A model generated the notes under the pieces. It ran no database searches, was not told the origin of the DNA, and was given only the letters and a program-made list of their open reading frames with translations. A stretch of 64,000 bases of DNA from Adiantum capillus-veneris (lineage: Eukaryota; Streptophyta; Polypodiopsida; Polypodiales; Pteridaceae), in assembly GCA_014529385.2 (NCBI GenBank), contig CM043953.1:115418049-115482048 (forward strand), read 5' to 3'. A program made the translations under genes and the position numbers. Of the stretch, positions 10,361-20,614 are shown piece by piece; position 1 is the stretch's first letter; each line of letters begins with the position of its first letter.

Positions 10361-11844
10361 ATGTGCCAGCAAAGGGCAGAAAAGTGACAGATTCCCAGAT
10401 GAAGGGAGAGTTTGGGAATCCTATTGGGACCAGGTCTGATTACATGGTGAGGAATACAGGTGGAATCCAAGCTGCAAATCTCTTTTGGTATTTGGAAAAA
10501 GTATGTATCCTGCAGAAGACGGCATATATTTCGAAGGAGGCTTTTGCACATCTGTATCAAGCGGAGCACGGAGTAAAGGTGGACTGGGCAACAACCTTAT
10601 ATGATCGGATGCAGCTGACAAGGAAAAGGGGTCGTCGTCGGACACCAGCGGTGGCTCGAGTAGCACATTACTTAGCAGCCATTTTTGAGTATGTGTTGAA
10701 AGTTACTCTAGCAGTGTCAGATACCTTGATGGCGGAAGGAACATTGAGTGACAGTAAGCGCCGGAAGTTTCTTTTGGGATCTCCCAGAATTGATGTCAAA
10801 TCCCCTTTTAAGGTTTCTTGGAAGGACTTGGAGGAGTCTGACTCAAAGGAAAATTGTTTCTCCACGGGTTCCAAGTTGAAGAAATCAGAATCTAAGGGTA
10901 AGAAGGTTACCTTATTTCCGCTAGGAATTGGATCTGCAGGGAAGAATGTTTTGGAAAGTTCAATGGCTAAAGAAGGTGGTAGTGCTAGTCATTCGGTTAT
11001 GGGAATTTTTTCTGTGGAAGAAGCTAACAACTGTTTGACTGATTTGGGCAAGTTCTTGCATAGTCAAGATGAAGCATTAAAGGTGTTGGAAAATGCTCAG
11101 CAGGAACATAAGTGCAGTGATGTTTCTGAGGGGGAATTGCAGAAAATACGTTTGCAATTGAATAAAGAGCAGTCGGATAAGGAGAAGTTGCAAGCGGAGG
11201 TTGCCAAGCTTCAAGCTGAAGGTACAAAAATGAAATCTGAGATTTTAAGTGTAGCAGAGGATTTTCAGCAATGGGTTGCGGGATTGAAGGATGTTGTGGA
11301 TGAGCAGTTTAAGGATTTGGATGTGAAAGTGGCGGCTCTTGCCACTAAGAATGTTATGCTGATTAATAGGTTGAATCCATTAGCAAAAATGGAAAAGGCG
11401 GTATTGCAAGGCCAGGGCATGTCAGAAGTATTGGTAGCGGATTCTGATGCGGAGGTTTTGAAGCAAGAAGTGCTGGAGTATGCTCAGGATATGTGGCATA
11501 GGGCTACAAATCTTTGGAGGGAACACATGGCATTGTCAACAGATAAGTTCAGAAATTGGTTTTTATGTGTTGGACAAGAAAGTGTCAACAGGGAAAATGA
11601 AGCTTTGAAGGCAGAGAATCAGCACCTGATTGCAGATTTGCAGGAGATGAGGACCAACCGCAAGAAAATTGAGGACAATTTGAACGAACTGAAGGCGGAA
11701 ATTAGCAGTGGGCCTATGGAATCGGATCGGAATTTAGCAGCGGAGGCGGAACTGGATGCGGAGAAGCAAGTGGATTTGGATTTTCCAGTGGAAAAGGCTG
11801 TGGAACCAGAGATTGAAGAAGATATTGCAGACCAGCCTACTTGA
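10357..11844 (+). pseudogene. Unrecognised extra ORF, 3' part, coiled coil (element H)
   Basis: An open frame of about 495 codons runs from the Element 1 boundary to a TGA at 11842. Its own apparent start (10312) lies inside the LTR and is accidental; the real continuation is from 3355. It has an arginine-rich patch (RKRGRRR, near 10624-10644) that could act as a nuclear signal. Two coiled-coil-like stretches follow, around 11130-11250 (LQAEVAKLQAEG) and 11590-11710 (ENEALKAENQHLIADLQEM), and then a strongly acidic tail. I do not recognise the family. About 1.5 kb without a stop, in frame with the integrase-linked part upstream, argues that it was a real coding region. The product is likely soluble and self-associating, by inference from the coils. 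Confidence 0.6.
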
Positions 11845-12149
11845 TCAAGGGATTGTGGGTCCAGGTCAGCCTGTGGCTCTAGCCACCAGGCTGTGCCAGG
11901 TGTTACCTTTAGGAATTTTGGATGTTTAACTTAGTGGAAGTTGGAAAGTTAAGCTTTGTACTTTTTGGGATTTCAAGTGGTTTTTGGGGAAAGGGCGCTG
12001 CCCATTAGTCTTCTCGAATGATATAACTGTCACCATTGTCTGTTTTTCGATATATGATGATGGAAGCTATGGCAGAATTTTTCTGTTTCGTGTTTTCTAT
12101 TCCATTTCCATTCCAATTTTAGTGTTTCTGTTAGTCTGAATATCTGTGC
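11845..12149. other. Non-coding tail after the extra ORF
   Basis: AT-rich sequence without ORFs or a clear LTR edge. It probably belongs to the 3' end of element H. Copia-like coding residues begin at about 12150, so H ends or is cut somewhere here. Confidence 0.4.
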
Positions 12150-12665
12150 CTTATACAGCTACATTGGATTACGCTCTCTTCTATAATGCAGGTACACAGG
12201 TATAGGTACATGGCTACACAGATTCTGATTGGGCTGGTAGTTGTTCCGATCGCCGATCTACCAGTGGTTATATGTTTTCTTCTGGGATTGCTACTGTCAC
12301 ATGGAGCAGCAAGAAGCAGCAAATAGTAGCATTGTCAAGTACAAAGGCAGAGTACAAGGGTGCAATAGTTGCAGCTTGTGAGGTAGCATGGCTAGAGATG
12401 CTACTTTGAGACTTGGAGATACAGGTACAGGATCCGATTGTCATATATTGGTAAAAACCTCAACAACATCCAGCTAGCACGGAACCCTATGTTTCATGCC
12501 TGCACAAAACACATAGAGATTCACTATCATTTCATCAGAGAGAGGGTCTTGGATGGCGACATTGACTTGGCTTAAGTCGACACAGAGGATTAGGCAGCCG
12601 ACCTTTTCACCAAGGCCCAGGGCGCAGAGAAGCTACGACGCTTCAAAGGGATGCTAGGACTCCAG
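12150..12665 (+). pseudogene. Ty1/copia RNase H remnant (fragment B)
   Basis: Conceptual translation across several frames shows the copia RNase H order: LDYALFYNAG, DSDWAGS, RRSTSGYMFSSG, WSSKKQQIVALSSTKAEY, a CEVAWLE segment, and a final block equivalent to DLFTKA. In-frame stops (for example in the codon after LEMLL, near 12405) and frame changes show that it is dead. RT and everything upstream are missing. A polypurine tract and LTR start follow at the expected distance. The copy differs clearly from fragment A, so it is a second copia family. Confidence 0.8.
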
Positions 12666-12678
12666 GACATGGCATTGA

Positions 12679-13112
12679 GCTTGAGGGGGATTGTTGAGAT
12701 ATCAAGCTCCATGCCTACGTGACAGTCAACATATCTCACCTACCTTTGGTGTGTATGAGCAGCTATGAGGATCTTCACCAGTGATACAACAACTGGACTT
12801 CACTGACACGGTCTACCTATCGAGAGTGATGGCACACTTTATTCCACTCACTTACTAGCGGCTACTGACTATGACCATTTGTATATAGTCACTTTTATGG
12901 TTCATTCACTTATGCTTTTGTAGCCCTCATTTTATTTATTAGTCAAGAAGAAGAAGTAGAAGCTTGACAACCTCCATCTTTGTGTACATTCTTCTCTGTG
13001 TGTGTGTGCGTGGTTGCAAGTGCTTGGTCTCTCTCCTCTCTTGTTTCTCTTCACCCCCCAATCTCTGCCACAATGTCACCGTGCTCTCTGCAATCACCAT
13101 AAGCTTTGATAC
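12679..13112 (+). repeat. Polypurine tract and partial LTR of copia fragment B
   Basis: The run TTGAGGGGGA (12681-12690) is followed by TGTTGAGATATCAAGCTC at 12692, a classic copia LTR start. The LTR reads to 13112, where Element 2 enters; its end was not identified beyond Element 2. Confidence 0.7.
13109..13112. repeat. 4-bp target-site duplication ATAC, left copy (Element 2)
   Basis: ATAC precedes TGATAG at 13113 and recurs at 24396-24399 immediately after CCTCA. The flanking fifth bases differ. Confidence 0.75.
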
Positions 13113-14257
13113 TGATAGCCGTTTTTCGGGTCTCCATAATTGCCATAGTAAGTTACTCCACCCTACCAAATTCACCCAAACGCTACGGCTATCCCTACCA
13201 TTTCACTGTACATAGGCGTGTGTGAGTTAGGGGGACTTTTCCCATATCTTCTTAAAAACCCTCAGCTAGCTAGTCACTGGGCTAGTTGAGCCAAAAAAAT
13301 AAAAAAAATAAAAAAATAAAAGTATATTATGGCCTCTTTGTGTGTAAATATTTCATTGTATATATGGCCTAAATATAGGGATTTTTTATAATTATTTTGG
13401 TATTTTATTTAAATATTCTACTTAGGTGTGTGTTTTATTAAACCTATGTACACCTTCTTTCATTCTCTTACACCATAATTATATTTTTTGCCAATATTGT
13501 ACATACTGTAACCTCATATTTTTCCTTTATACAAATCACTCCCACATTTTCACCCTCACCCTCGTGAAAACAAAAAATTGATTTATACTCATTGGTTACT
13601 TTTATTATATTATTTACTTACATACCTTTTCCTCTTTCACCCAAAATAATTCAAGGAGGGACCATATCATATGATTCCAATATCTTTCCATATCCATAAC
13701 TCCTCCATATTATTATTATTATTTTTACTCATTATTCTAACACCATGTGCTCATTGAGCTAAAGTCCATGAATAGTCCATACACTAATCCCACCATGTAT
13801 ATATTTCTTTATTCACCAATAATCCTCCTCCATGCATGGGTCAAGGGCAACTTGGATGCTTTGTATTATAATATGATAAAGGAGGGGCTCACTCTTGGAT
13901 GCATTGTACAAATTCAACAAAGGAGGGGGCCACTAAAAGACTTTTGCAGGCATAAAAAACAGGCTTTTTGGTGAGAATTTTGGCACCTATCTCCACTCCA
14001 AATTTGGAGCGGTGGTCAAAAGAGAAAATGTAGCCCACGCTCTAAATAATCACCTGAAATATTTTCATGATTTTTGGAGCTACCAACGGTGAGCTATGAT
14101 TTTTGGAGCTACCAGCGGTGAGCTATGATTTTTTGAGTGGACCCCAGTCTGCCCACTTTTCTCACAAGTAGCTTTTAGTCTTCTCTCACCCTTCCACACA
14201 CCTACTCACTCTTACACATCCCTCCCTCTCCTTCCCTCACTCAAATCTGCAATTTCC

Positions 14258-14608
14258 ATGGCTTCTCCCACCCTCTTCACCATTACCCTTCTCTCTCATC
14301 CCTATAGTTCTTTTATGAACCTCTACATACATACACCATCTCTATGCCTCTCTCTATTATCTCCAAAGTACAATTCCATCTTAACCCTTATATATATACA
14401 TAAATTCAGCATGTGTACCATGATTAACCTCTGCAAATCAAGAGATCTCATCAACGAAATTACCATTTTCATCGTGGTGGTCAACCGTGGCGGCGGCGTA
14501 AAGAAGCGAAGAAGAAGAAGAAGACCAGCGGTCATTTTTTTCCACAATCTACACAAGGGTGAGTTCAAGCTTCTTCAAAGCTTCACCATCTCAATGATTC
14601 TCTTTTAA
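14258..14608 (+). other. Small ORF inside the LTR with an arginine run
   Basis: A 116-codon frame contains GGGVKKRRRRRRP. The last 64 codons, starting MCTM, recur as 4626-4820, 8966-9160 and, frameshifted, 23012-23158 in the other LTRs. It lies in U3, about 360 bp upstream of the TATA box, so it is not on the expected element transcript. It may be a captured stretch of host gene or fortuitous. I do not recognise a protein family. Confidence 0.3.
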
Positions 14609-14759
14609 TTCACCCCTCTTCCTTCATCAAATCAACTCACTCTACCCATTGTAAATGTAACATTAACTTTCTAGTGATTACTAACGACTAACATACTAAC
14701 ACAAAATAGCATTGACCTAACCATAAAAGACACCTCACCTCAAGACATGTGTATAGTAA

Positions 14760-14794
<35 letters not shown>

Positions 14795-14970
14795 TCTCCT
14801 TACTTACTTTCACCTTATCTACCATCAATAATGCTCTCTTTTGAGCCCACACCCATGACTCAAGCAGACAAAGAAGGCCCGCAATGTTTTGATATTCAAA
14901 AAAATCATAATCCTGATTTGTTAGCTTGTAAATTAGGATTTCCAATAATCTTTATGAGGGGTCTCCAACC

Positions 14971-15186
14971 TATAAATAGACCCCTCTCCTTCTTGTAAAA
15001 CAACCTCCAACATCTCACATAGCACCCCAACACTCTATGCGTGAGGAGAGACTTAGGTGTAGCAACCACTTGTGAGCTTCACTCTTGGTGTGAGAGAATC
15101 CTTCAAGCTACACATTGCAAGTGAGGGAGCGTGAGTTCCTCAAATCTCAAAACCACTATTGTATATGCTCCTTCATCATCAATAAA
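14971..15186 (+). promoter_or_regulatory. LTR C promoter (TATA box) and poly(A) signal
   Basis: TATAAATAG at 14971-14979 and AATAAA at 15181-15186, in the same arrangement as LTR A. This is the promoter expected to drive the gag-pol transcript. Confidence 0.6.
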
Positions 15187-15816
15187 TTGAGGTTTGGTGC
15201 ATCAAAGGCGTGATTCGATGTTCAAATCTTCGTCTTTCCATTTGTGCAATACGGTTTGGTGAATTCAAGGTGACTTGTGTATTTGAGTTTTTATCGGTTG
15301 ATCTTGATTTTAGAAAGTGTTTTAGTGTGTTTTTCATTGCCAGTTTTGTGTCCATTGTAAGAGGGTATTGTGGTGAGAGGTCTCCCACACCCTAAGACAG
15401 TGTGTGTGTGTTTTGGCAATGTTTAGCAATCACTAAGCATTGAGTGAGTTTTGTACAAGTTCTACGATAGCATCATAACGAACCATATCAATTTGCAAGT
15501 CACAAATAAAGTATTACGCAAGATCCATTGCTCTCTCTCTTCCATTTGCTCTAGCTCTCTCTGGTCCATTTTGTGCGTGTCTTGGTGTGAGGTTGCTTGT
15601 GTGTGTTGTGTGGTGCATCTTCTTGGTTGTGCCAAAATCTCTCTTGCGTCCTAGTTCGCATACCATAACTAGGTGGTGCCCCTAGCTTGTTTGGGTTTGG
15701 CTGTGGGTTTGTTGTTTTGTTGTGGTTGTGGTTGCCCCAGCCCCAATTGAGCAGCACGGGAGCCTTGAGGGGTGTTTAGAGGTCGCCTCTCTTGTTGCCC
15801 GCCCCGGACCGCCTCA

Positions 15817-15840
15817 ATTTTGGTGCCCCCACGGAGGACA
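15817..15840 (+). promoter_or_regulatory. Primer-binding-site region, Element 2
   Basis: TGGTGCCCCCACGGAGGA at 15821-15838, four bases after the LTR end, identical to Element 1 except at one position. The tRNA is not assigned. Confidence 0.6.
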
Positions 15841-15875
15841 GGCTTGTGTATGTTTTGTGAAGGCTCAATCTTTAG

Positions 15876-15916
15876 CATAATCAAGTAGCTTGCATGAATC
15901 ACGAGAATTTGTATGA
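15876..15916 (+). promoter_or_regulatory. Leader motif shared with Element 1
   Basis: ATAATCAAGTAG, then ATGAATCA and TGTATGA, aligning with 6088-6130. It overlaps the start of the first small ORF (ATG at 15894). Confidence 0.4.
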
Positions 15917-16106
15917 TCCCTTCATTCCCATTGCAAGGCAAAAGGTACACATAATTGTTAGTACTAAGTTGCAATTTCAGCAAGTAATTCGTAGAATTTT
16001 AGGTCCTCTTAGGTTGGTAGAGATAAACGCATCAGTAAATCCTTTTATTTTGACTCTCATTAGGTACGACTTTAGTTTGGACGTCTATATTTTTGTTTTG
16101 TTTTAA
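15894..16106 (+). CDS. Small leader ORF 1 (70 codons), unknown, paralogue of ORF 2
   Basis: This 70-residue ORF lies between the primer site and gag. It has no recognised domain. It aligns along residues about 10-70 with the next ORF: shared FQQ, an ILG/MFG turn, E-I-A-S-x-N-P-x-I-L-x-L-I-x-Y and DVxIFxL at the end, both followed at once by a stop. Between the two, many codons differ only in the third position (for example GCA/GCG, CTC/CTT, TAC/TAT, GAC/GAT), which suggests both were once protein-coding. The composition is hydrophobic with scattered basic residues. The ATG is inside the leader motif; another start is possible. Confidence 0.5.
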   Translation: MNHENLYDPFIPIARQKVHIIVSTKLQFQQVIRRILGPLRLVEINASVNPFILTLIRYDFSLDVYIFVLF

Positions 16107-16127
16107 GAATTAGGTCATGCATAGACC

Positions 16128-16346
16128 ATGGATAATGGCCCAGGAATACAAGTTTTTCCCTTTCATTTCACTCCACACATTAGAGTAAACATTGCAATTA
16201 GTAGAAAAATCCATTTTCAACAACGTATGGTATTCATGTTTGGTGCCCAAAGAGCAGGAGAAATTCTCGCGTCACCAAACCCTGTCATTCTACCTCTTAT
16301 TGATTATCATAGGTCATTTGATGTGAATATTTTTATTTTGTTGTAG
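16128..16346 (+). CDS. Small leader ORF 2 (72 codons), unknown, paralogue of ORF 1
   Basis: This second copy of the small ORF begins 21 bases after the first stops and ends about 84 bases before the gag ATG at 16431. It carries the same ordered residues as ORF 1: VNIAISRKIHFQQ, then LASPNPVILPLIDY and DVNIFILL-stop. I do not recognise a family. A tandem pair arising by duplication, retained with mostly synonymous change, is the simplest reading. It may have formed part of an upstream extension of gag; no continuous frame into gag is visible in this copy. Confidence 0.5.
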   Translation: MDNGPGIQVFPFHFTPHIRVNIAISRKIHFQQRMVFMFGAQRAGEILASPNPVILPLIDYHRSFDVNIFILL

Positions 16347-16430
16347 AATAGATTGCAATTTAGAAAATATTATTGTGTAAATCTTTTAAAGAAAGAAAAA
16401 ACAAAAACGCGTCACTTTGAAATCAATTCA

Positions 16431-17470
16431 ATGGAGAGCCAATGCCAAATGTCTGGATATCCTCTTTTCTTTGGAGAGCCTGGAGAGGATGCAGAATTAT
16501 TTTTAGCAAATTTCAAGATGTCTTGCCGTATCAAGAGGATAGTAACCGATCAAGAACGTGTAGAAATGTTTGAGGTGGTCCTTAGGAAAGATGCTAGTAC
16601 TTGGTTTGACTCTTTGCCTGAGGAAGTTAAGGGGAATTACACAGAAGTTTGAATCGTTTTAAGAGATACTTCTTTGATCCCCAAAACACTCAGAAATTAT
16701 GGCAAGACATTGTTTCTCATAAGAAAAAAGACTTAGACGACTACTACTTGTACAAGCAAGAGTTCCTACGTCTTTGGGCTCTATGGATACGAAATGTTGC
16801 TAACCCTGGTGATGGTGCAGAATTTCTAAAGAAGGAGAGGTTCATAGCCGGACTCTTTCCTGACCTTAAGGTAAAAGTTGAGGCGGGTGCACCTGCTACT
16901 TTTGATGCAGCTGAAACTAGGGCTGGTGAGAAGTATAGGAAACTCAAGTGCTTAAGGGGAGAGGTTCCAATAGAAGGTCTTAGACCCAAAGGTAAGTCAC
17001 AAGCATCAACATCTAGGGAGCTTCGTGAGGTAACGGCTGAAGTGATTGAGAAGTTAAATGAATCTTTAAGCAGCCTGTAAATTCACCTTGCACAAGCTGT
17101 AGGTCCAAAGGGACAAGCAAAGAAGTCAGAAGAGAGAGAGCCACGAACTAGGAGAGTCTTGCAATGTTCGAATTGCAGTGAGTTTGGACATGGGATGTAT
17201 AATTGTCCTTGGCCCCATGGGGAGCCAGGGAGACCTAACTTGAATTACCCAGTGATGAATGTAGGTGAAGGAACTAGTCAGCAACCACGGCTTATACAAA
17301 GGACAAATGGACCAAGACCACCTCCACAAGGGGTAGAAGGAGTTCCACCTTTGCCAGATCCAAATGTGCATGTGGTAGAGGTGACAAACTCAAATGAGGT
17401 TGACATGGAAGCCAATGGCATTAAGCGTGGCCGAGGAAAAGGTAAAGAGAAAGAAGGAGTCACATCATAG
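16431..17470 (+). pseudogene. gag: Gag polyprotein of Element 2, disrupted
   Basis: The capsid core begins MESQCQMSGYPLFFGEPGED and reads to about 16649, where a frameshift moves the frame. It resumes NRFKRYFFD and goes on to FIAGLFPDLKVKV and the helix ending EKYRKLK. A TAA at 17078 interrupts the frame. Beyond it lies a canonical zinc knuckle, CSNCSEFGHGMYNC (C-x2-C-x4-H-x4-C, about 17163-17204), then a proline-rich linker and a TAG at 17468. The frame after the frameshift is the same one used by pol, so gag and pol were probably a single polyprotein before these mutations. The function is RNA packaging into the virus-like particle. Confidence 0.85.
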
Positions 17471-20400
17471 AGTGACCATGGACAAGGCAAGAAGGCAAAG
17501 GAAACCAAGGAAACCAAGAGGACTCGACGTCGTATCAACCTCCAAGACTTCCCTCTTGGACATGGTATGGCTCCGTACAACTTGTTGGAAGACATGAGAG
17601 GTAAGGGTCCTGATATTTCATGGCCTCAATTTCTTGCATTATGTCCACAAGTTAGGAGGGATTTAACAAGGGCAGTTAGCACTAGGAGAAAGGTAAAAGA
17701 GAGTGTGCCTGTTGTAAAAATTGCACAAGCTGAAATGAATGAGGACATTACACCGGTGCTAGACTGTTACATCAAAGGAAGATTGGTTAGGAAAGGTCTA
17801 GTGGATGGGGGTGCACAAATTTGCATCATGACAGAGGGACTCATGGAAAGACTAGGTATGCACATCCATGAGACACCTGAAATCAAAGTCAAGATGGCAA
17901 ACAATAGCAAGGCTAGGTGTGTAGGCATTTGTAAAAATGTCTTTGTAGAGTCCTTTGGCATTAAGAAAGCGGTGGATTTTTATGTTATGTCAACCAAGGG
18001 AAGTGGTTATCCATTTATCCTAGGGAGACCATGGCTAATGAAAATGCGAGCTTTGCAGGATTGGGAGAGTGGAAAGCTAATTTGCAGGAACGGCAATCAT
18101 AAGAAGGTTGTCTTTGACATGAAGGAGCAACGCCAAGAGGAGATCCATGAAGAATCATCTCAAAGTGAGACGGAAGAAGGTTGGACCGATAGCACTTCGG
18201 AAGAAGAAAGTAGCGGCAGCATTACTGAAGAGGAGTCTTCCATCGAAGTCATGGGGGTAAGGTTTAAGCCAACCAACCAAGAGACCTCTTGTCAAGGCTT
18301 GGAGGAGGTAGGTCCTCAAGAGAACGAAGGTGTTCAAGATGAAGGAATGCTAGAAGGTATTCTATCAACAACACTTACAAAGGATGAAAGAGAGGAGTTC
18401 AAATGTGTGCTAAGGAAATTTCCTAGGATTTTTGCTAAAGACTACACCGATGTGCGTGGAGTAGATGCTGTTCAACACAAAATTGAGTTGAAGCCAGAGG
18501 CCACACCTAAGGCTCAGAAGCTACGAAGGCTAGGAGTCATCAAGGAGCAGGCTTTACTCAAGGAGGTAAGAAAGCTTCTAGCAGCAGGTTTCATTTATCC
18601 AGTGGAGAATTCAGAGTGGGTCTCTCCCGTTGTTGTCACTCCTAAGAAAAATGGAAAGTGGAGGGTGTGTGTGGATTACCGTCCACTCAATGAGGCAACA
18701 AAAAGAGATCACTTTCCCCTCCCATTTCAGGATGAGATACTAAATGAGGTAGCTGGTCATGGGAAGTACACTGTGTGTGATGGCTACTCAGGCTACTTTC
18801 AAATAGGTATCGCATTGGAAGATCAATTGAAAACAACCTTTATTACTCCTTGGGGTTGTTATGCTTTTAGAGTCATGCCATTTGGTCTGACAAATGCTCC
18901 TGCAACATTCCAACGTTTCATGAACATGGTGTTACAAGCATTCTTTGGAAAGTCAATTAGGGTGTTCATTGATGATTTCTGCATTTATAGCTCAAAATCA
19001 TTGCATCTACAAAGGGTAGAAGAAGGTTTAAAGAAGCTCTACGACATGGGAGGTCAACTCAACCCCGACAAGTGCCACATAGGTGAGGATGAAGTGATCT
19101 TGCTTGGTCACAAGGTTTCCTATAAAGGCATTGAGGTGGATCCTTCAAAGGCAAAGGCTCTTATTGAGCTCCCATCACCGAAGAGTCTTAAGGAGGTCAT
19201 CTCTTTCATTCAGAAGGTGAAGTATATGTCACGCTTCATTCACTTAGCCTCGGAGTTGCTTCATCCTTTGCAAAAGTTGACACAACAAGTAGAATTTGCA
19301 TGGTCTGATGAGCTTGAAGAGTATTTTTGTAACATTAAAGTCATTTTGTCAGAGCTACCAACACTCATGCCTCCTTGTTGGGAGTACACATTCTTTGTTA
19401 GCTCTAGTGTTGGAAGGGAAACAATTGGTGCCGTGTTGCTACAACAAGATCCCCACAGTACAAGGATGCGACCCATCTACTTTGCTAGTAGGGTCATGAA
19501 TGCTTTGGAGAGAGACTACACAGAAGCAGAATTCATGATGCTTTCTCTCATGTTTGCGGTGAGAAAGTTTAGATCCTACTTGCTCCCAAAACCTTTTGTA
19601 ATCCTCACCGCAGAGAATTTGTTCCCTTGGGTGTCATCTCAAATGAATCTTAGTACTAGGATCTTAAAGTGGATTATGGAGTTGCAAGAGTTTCAATACT
19701 CTTTCAAGGTAGAAGATAGTGTGCGTGCACAATTGGCAGGGATTCTTACTTATAGGGTACATGAGAAGGAAATTAAGGTGCCTCAAGTAAAGACCCTACC
19801 ATTGCCACCACCAAAAAGTATTCCCAATGCTTTTACCTTGTTCTTTGATGGAGCTTTTCGACGAGCCACAGGGAAAGCAGGGGGAGGGCTAGTGTTGCTC
19901 AACCCAAGTGGAGAGGTGGTCATGAAAGAGAAGGTCAATCTACCAGGTTCAACTAGCAACAATGAAGCAGAATACGACACACTACTTCATGGTTTGAAGA
20001 TGTGCATTGGCCAAGGGATAAAACGTCTCATGGTAAAGGGAGATGCACTTCTCATTGTTAAACAGATTTTAGGCATTTGGGCATGCAAGAATGAAAGCTT
20101 AAGGAGAAAAGTTCATGCCATTCGTAAGATGTTTAATCATTTTGAAGAAGTGCAACTATATCATATTCCGAGGAAACAAAATGAAGATGCCGATTTACTT
20201 GCACAACAAGCAGTTACATGTGTTGACAGAGAAGTGCAGGTCATCATGGTGGCAGCAGCTGTCAAGCAACCGAGATACCAGGGATTGGAGTCATTGGCTC
20301 CCATTATTAGCTACATTTTGGAGGGCGAGTTTCCACAAGACTTCACGAAGGCTCAGAAGAGGAGACTCATGAAGAAGTCAAGTTTCTATCTCTTCCTAGA

Positions 20401-20614
20401 AGGCTCCCTCTATCAAAGAGGGAAGGATCAAGTGTGCAGAAGAGTACCAACTATCGAGGAAATTCCAGCCGTTCTAAAAGGTTTGCATGAAGAGGCATGT
20501 GGTGGTCATTTTGCCCAAGAATCAACTGTGAAGAAGATTTTGCTTGCGGGGTATGTTTGGCCAAGCTTGCATGTGGATGTTCAACATTGGTGTAAAAGTT
20601 GTCACAATTGTTAG
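17471..20614 (+). CDS. pol: Pol: protease, RT, RNase H, second RNase H, integrase zinc finger
   Basis: The frame is open from just after TAG 17468; the first ATG is 17567, giving 1015 residues. The protease site is LVDGGAQICIM (Asp near residue 80), DGG in place of the usual DSG. RT shows PVVVTPKKNGKWRVCVDYRPLN, CDGYSGYFQI and FIDDF (catalytic Asp pair at 18971-18976). The RT-linked RNase H at about 19390-19760 has Ser and Glu where Asp is usual, so it looks catalytically degenerate. A second RNase H follows with FFDGAF (Asp near residue 761), NNEAEYD, KGDALLI and NEDADLLA, a complete set of acidic residues. The frame ends within the integrase HHCC finger (H..H..CKSCHNC) at a TAG, 20612, where Element 3 has CAG. 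Confidence 0.9.
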   Translation, partial: SDHGQGKKAKETKETKRTRRRINLQDFPLGHGMAPYNLLEDMRGKGPDISWPQFLALCPQVRRDLTRAVSTRRKVKESVPVVKIAQAEMNEDITPVLDCYIKGRLVRKGLVDGGAQICIMTEGLMERLGMHIHETPEIKVKMANNSKARCVGICKNVFVESFGIKKAVDFYVMSTKGSGYPFILGRPWLMKMRALQDWESGKLICRNGNHKKVVFDMKEQRQEEIHEESSQSETEEGWTDSTSEEESSGSITEEESSIEVMGVRFKPTNQETSCQGLEEVGPQENEGVQDEGMLEGILSTTLTKDEREEFKCVLRKFPRIFAKDYTDVRGVDAVQHKIELKPEATPKAQKLRRLGVIKEQALLKEVRKLLAAGFIYPVENSEWVSPVVVTPKKNGKWRVCVDYRPLNEATKRDHFPLPFQDEILNEVAGHGKYTVCDGYSGYFQIGIALEDQLKTTFITPWGCYAFRVMPFGLTNAPATFQRFMNMVLQAFFGKSIRVFIDDFCIYSSKSLHLQRVEEGLKKLYDMGGQLNPDKCHIGEDEVILLGHKVSYKGIEVDPSKAKALIELPSPKSLKEVISFIQKVKYMSRFIHLASELLHPLQKLTQQVEFAWSDELEEYFCNIKVILSELPTLMPPCWEYTFFVSSSVGRETIGAVLLQQDPHSTRMRPIYFASRVMNALERDYTEAEFMMLSLMFAVRKFRSYLLPKPFVILTAENLFPWVSSQMNLSTRILKWIMELQEFQYSFKVEDSVRAQLAGILTYRVHEKEIKVPQVKTLPLPPPKSIPNAFTLFFDGAFRRATGKAGGGLVLLNPSGEVVMKEKVNLPGSTSNNEAEYDTLLHGLKMCIGQGIKRLMVKGDALLIVKQILGIWACKNESLRRKVHAIRKMFNHFEEVQLYHIPRKQNEDADLLAQQAVTCVDREVQVIMVAAAVKQPRYQGLESLAPIISYILEGEFPQDFTKAQKRRLMKKSSFYLFLEGSLYQRGKDQVCRRVPTIEEIPAVLKGLHEEACGGHFAQESTVKKILLAGYVWPSLHVDVQHWCKSCHNC

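Larger units (their letters stand above)
13113..15816 (+). repeat. 5' LTR of Element 2 (LTR C, 2704 bp)
   Basis: TGATAGCC to CCGCCTCA. It shares diagnostic differences with LTR D, such as the longer CT run near 14761-14800 and the changed segment 14195-14330. It also carries a local duplication of about 30 bp at 14078-14130 that LTR D lacks. Confidence 0.9.
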
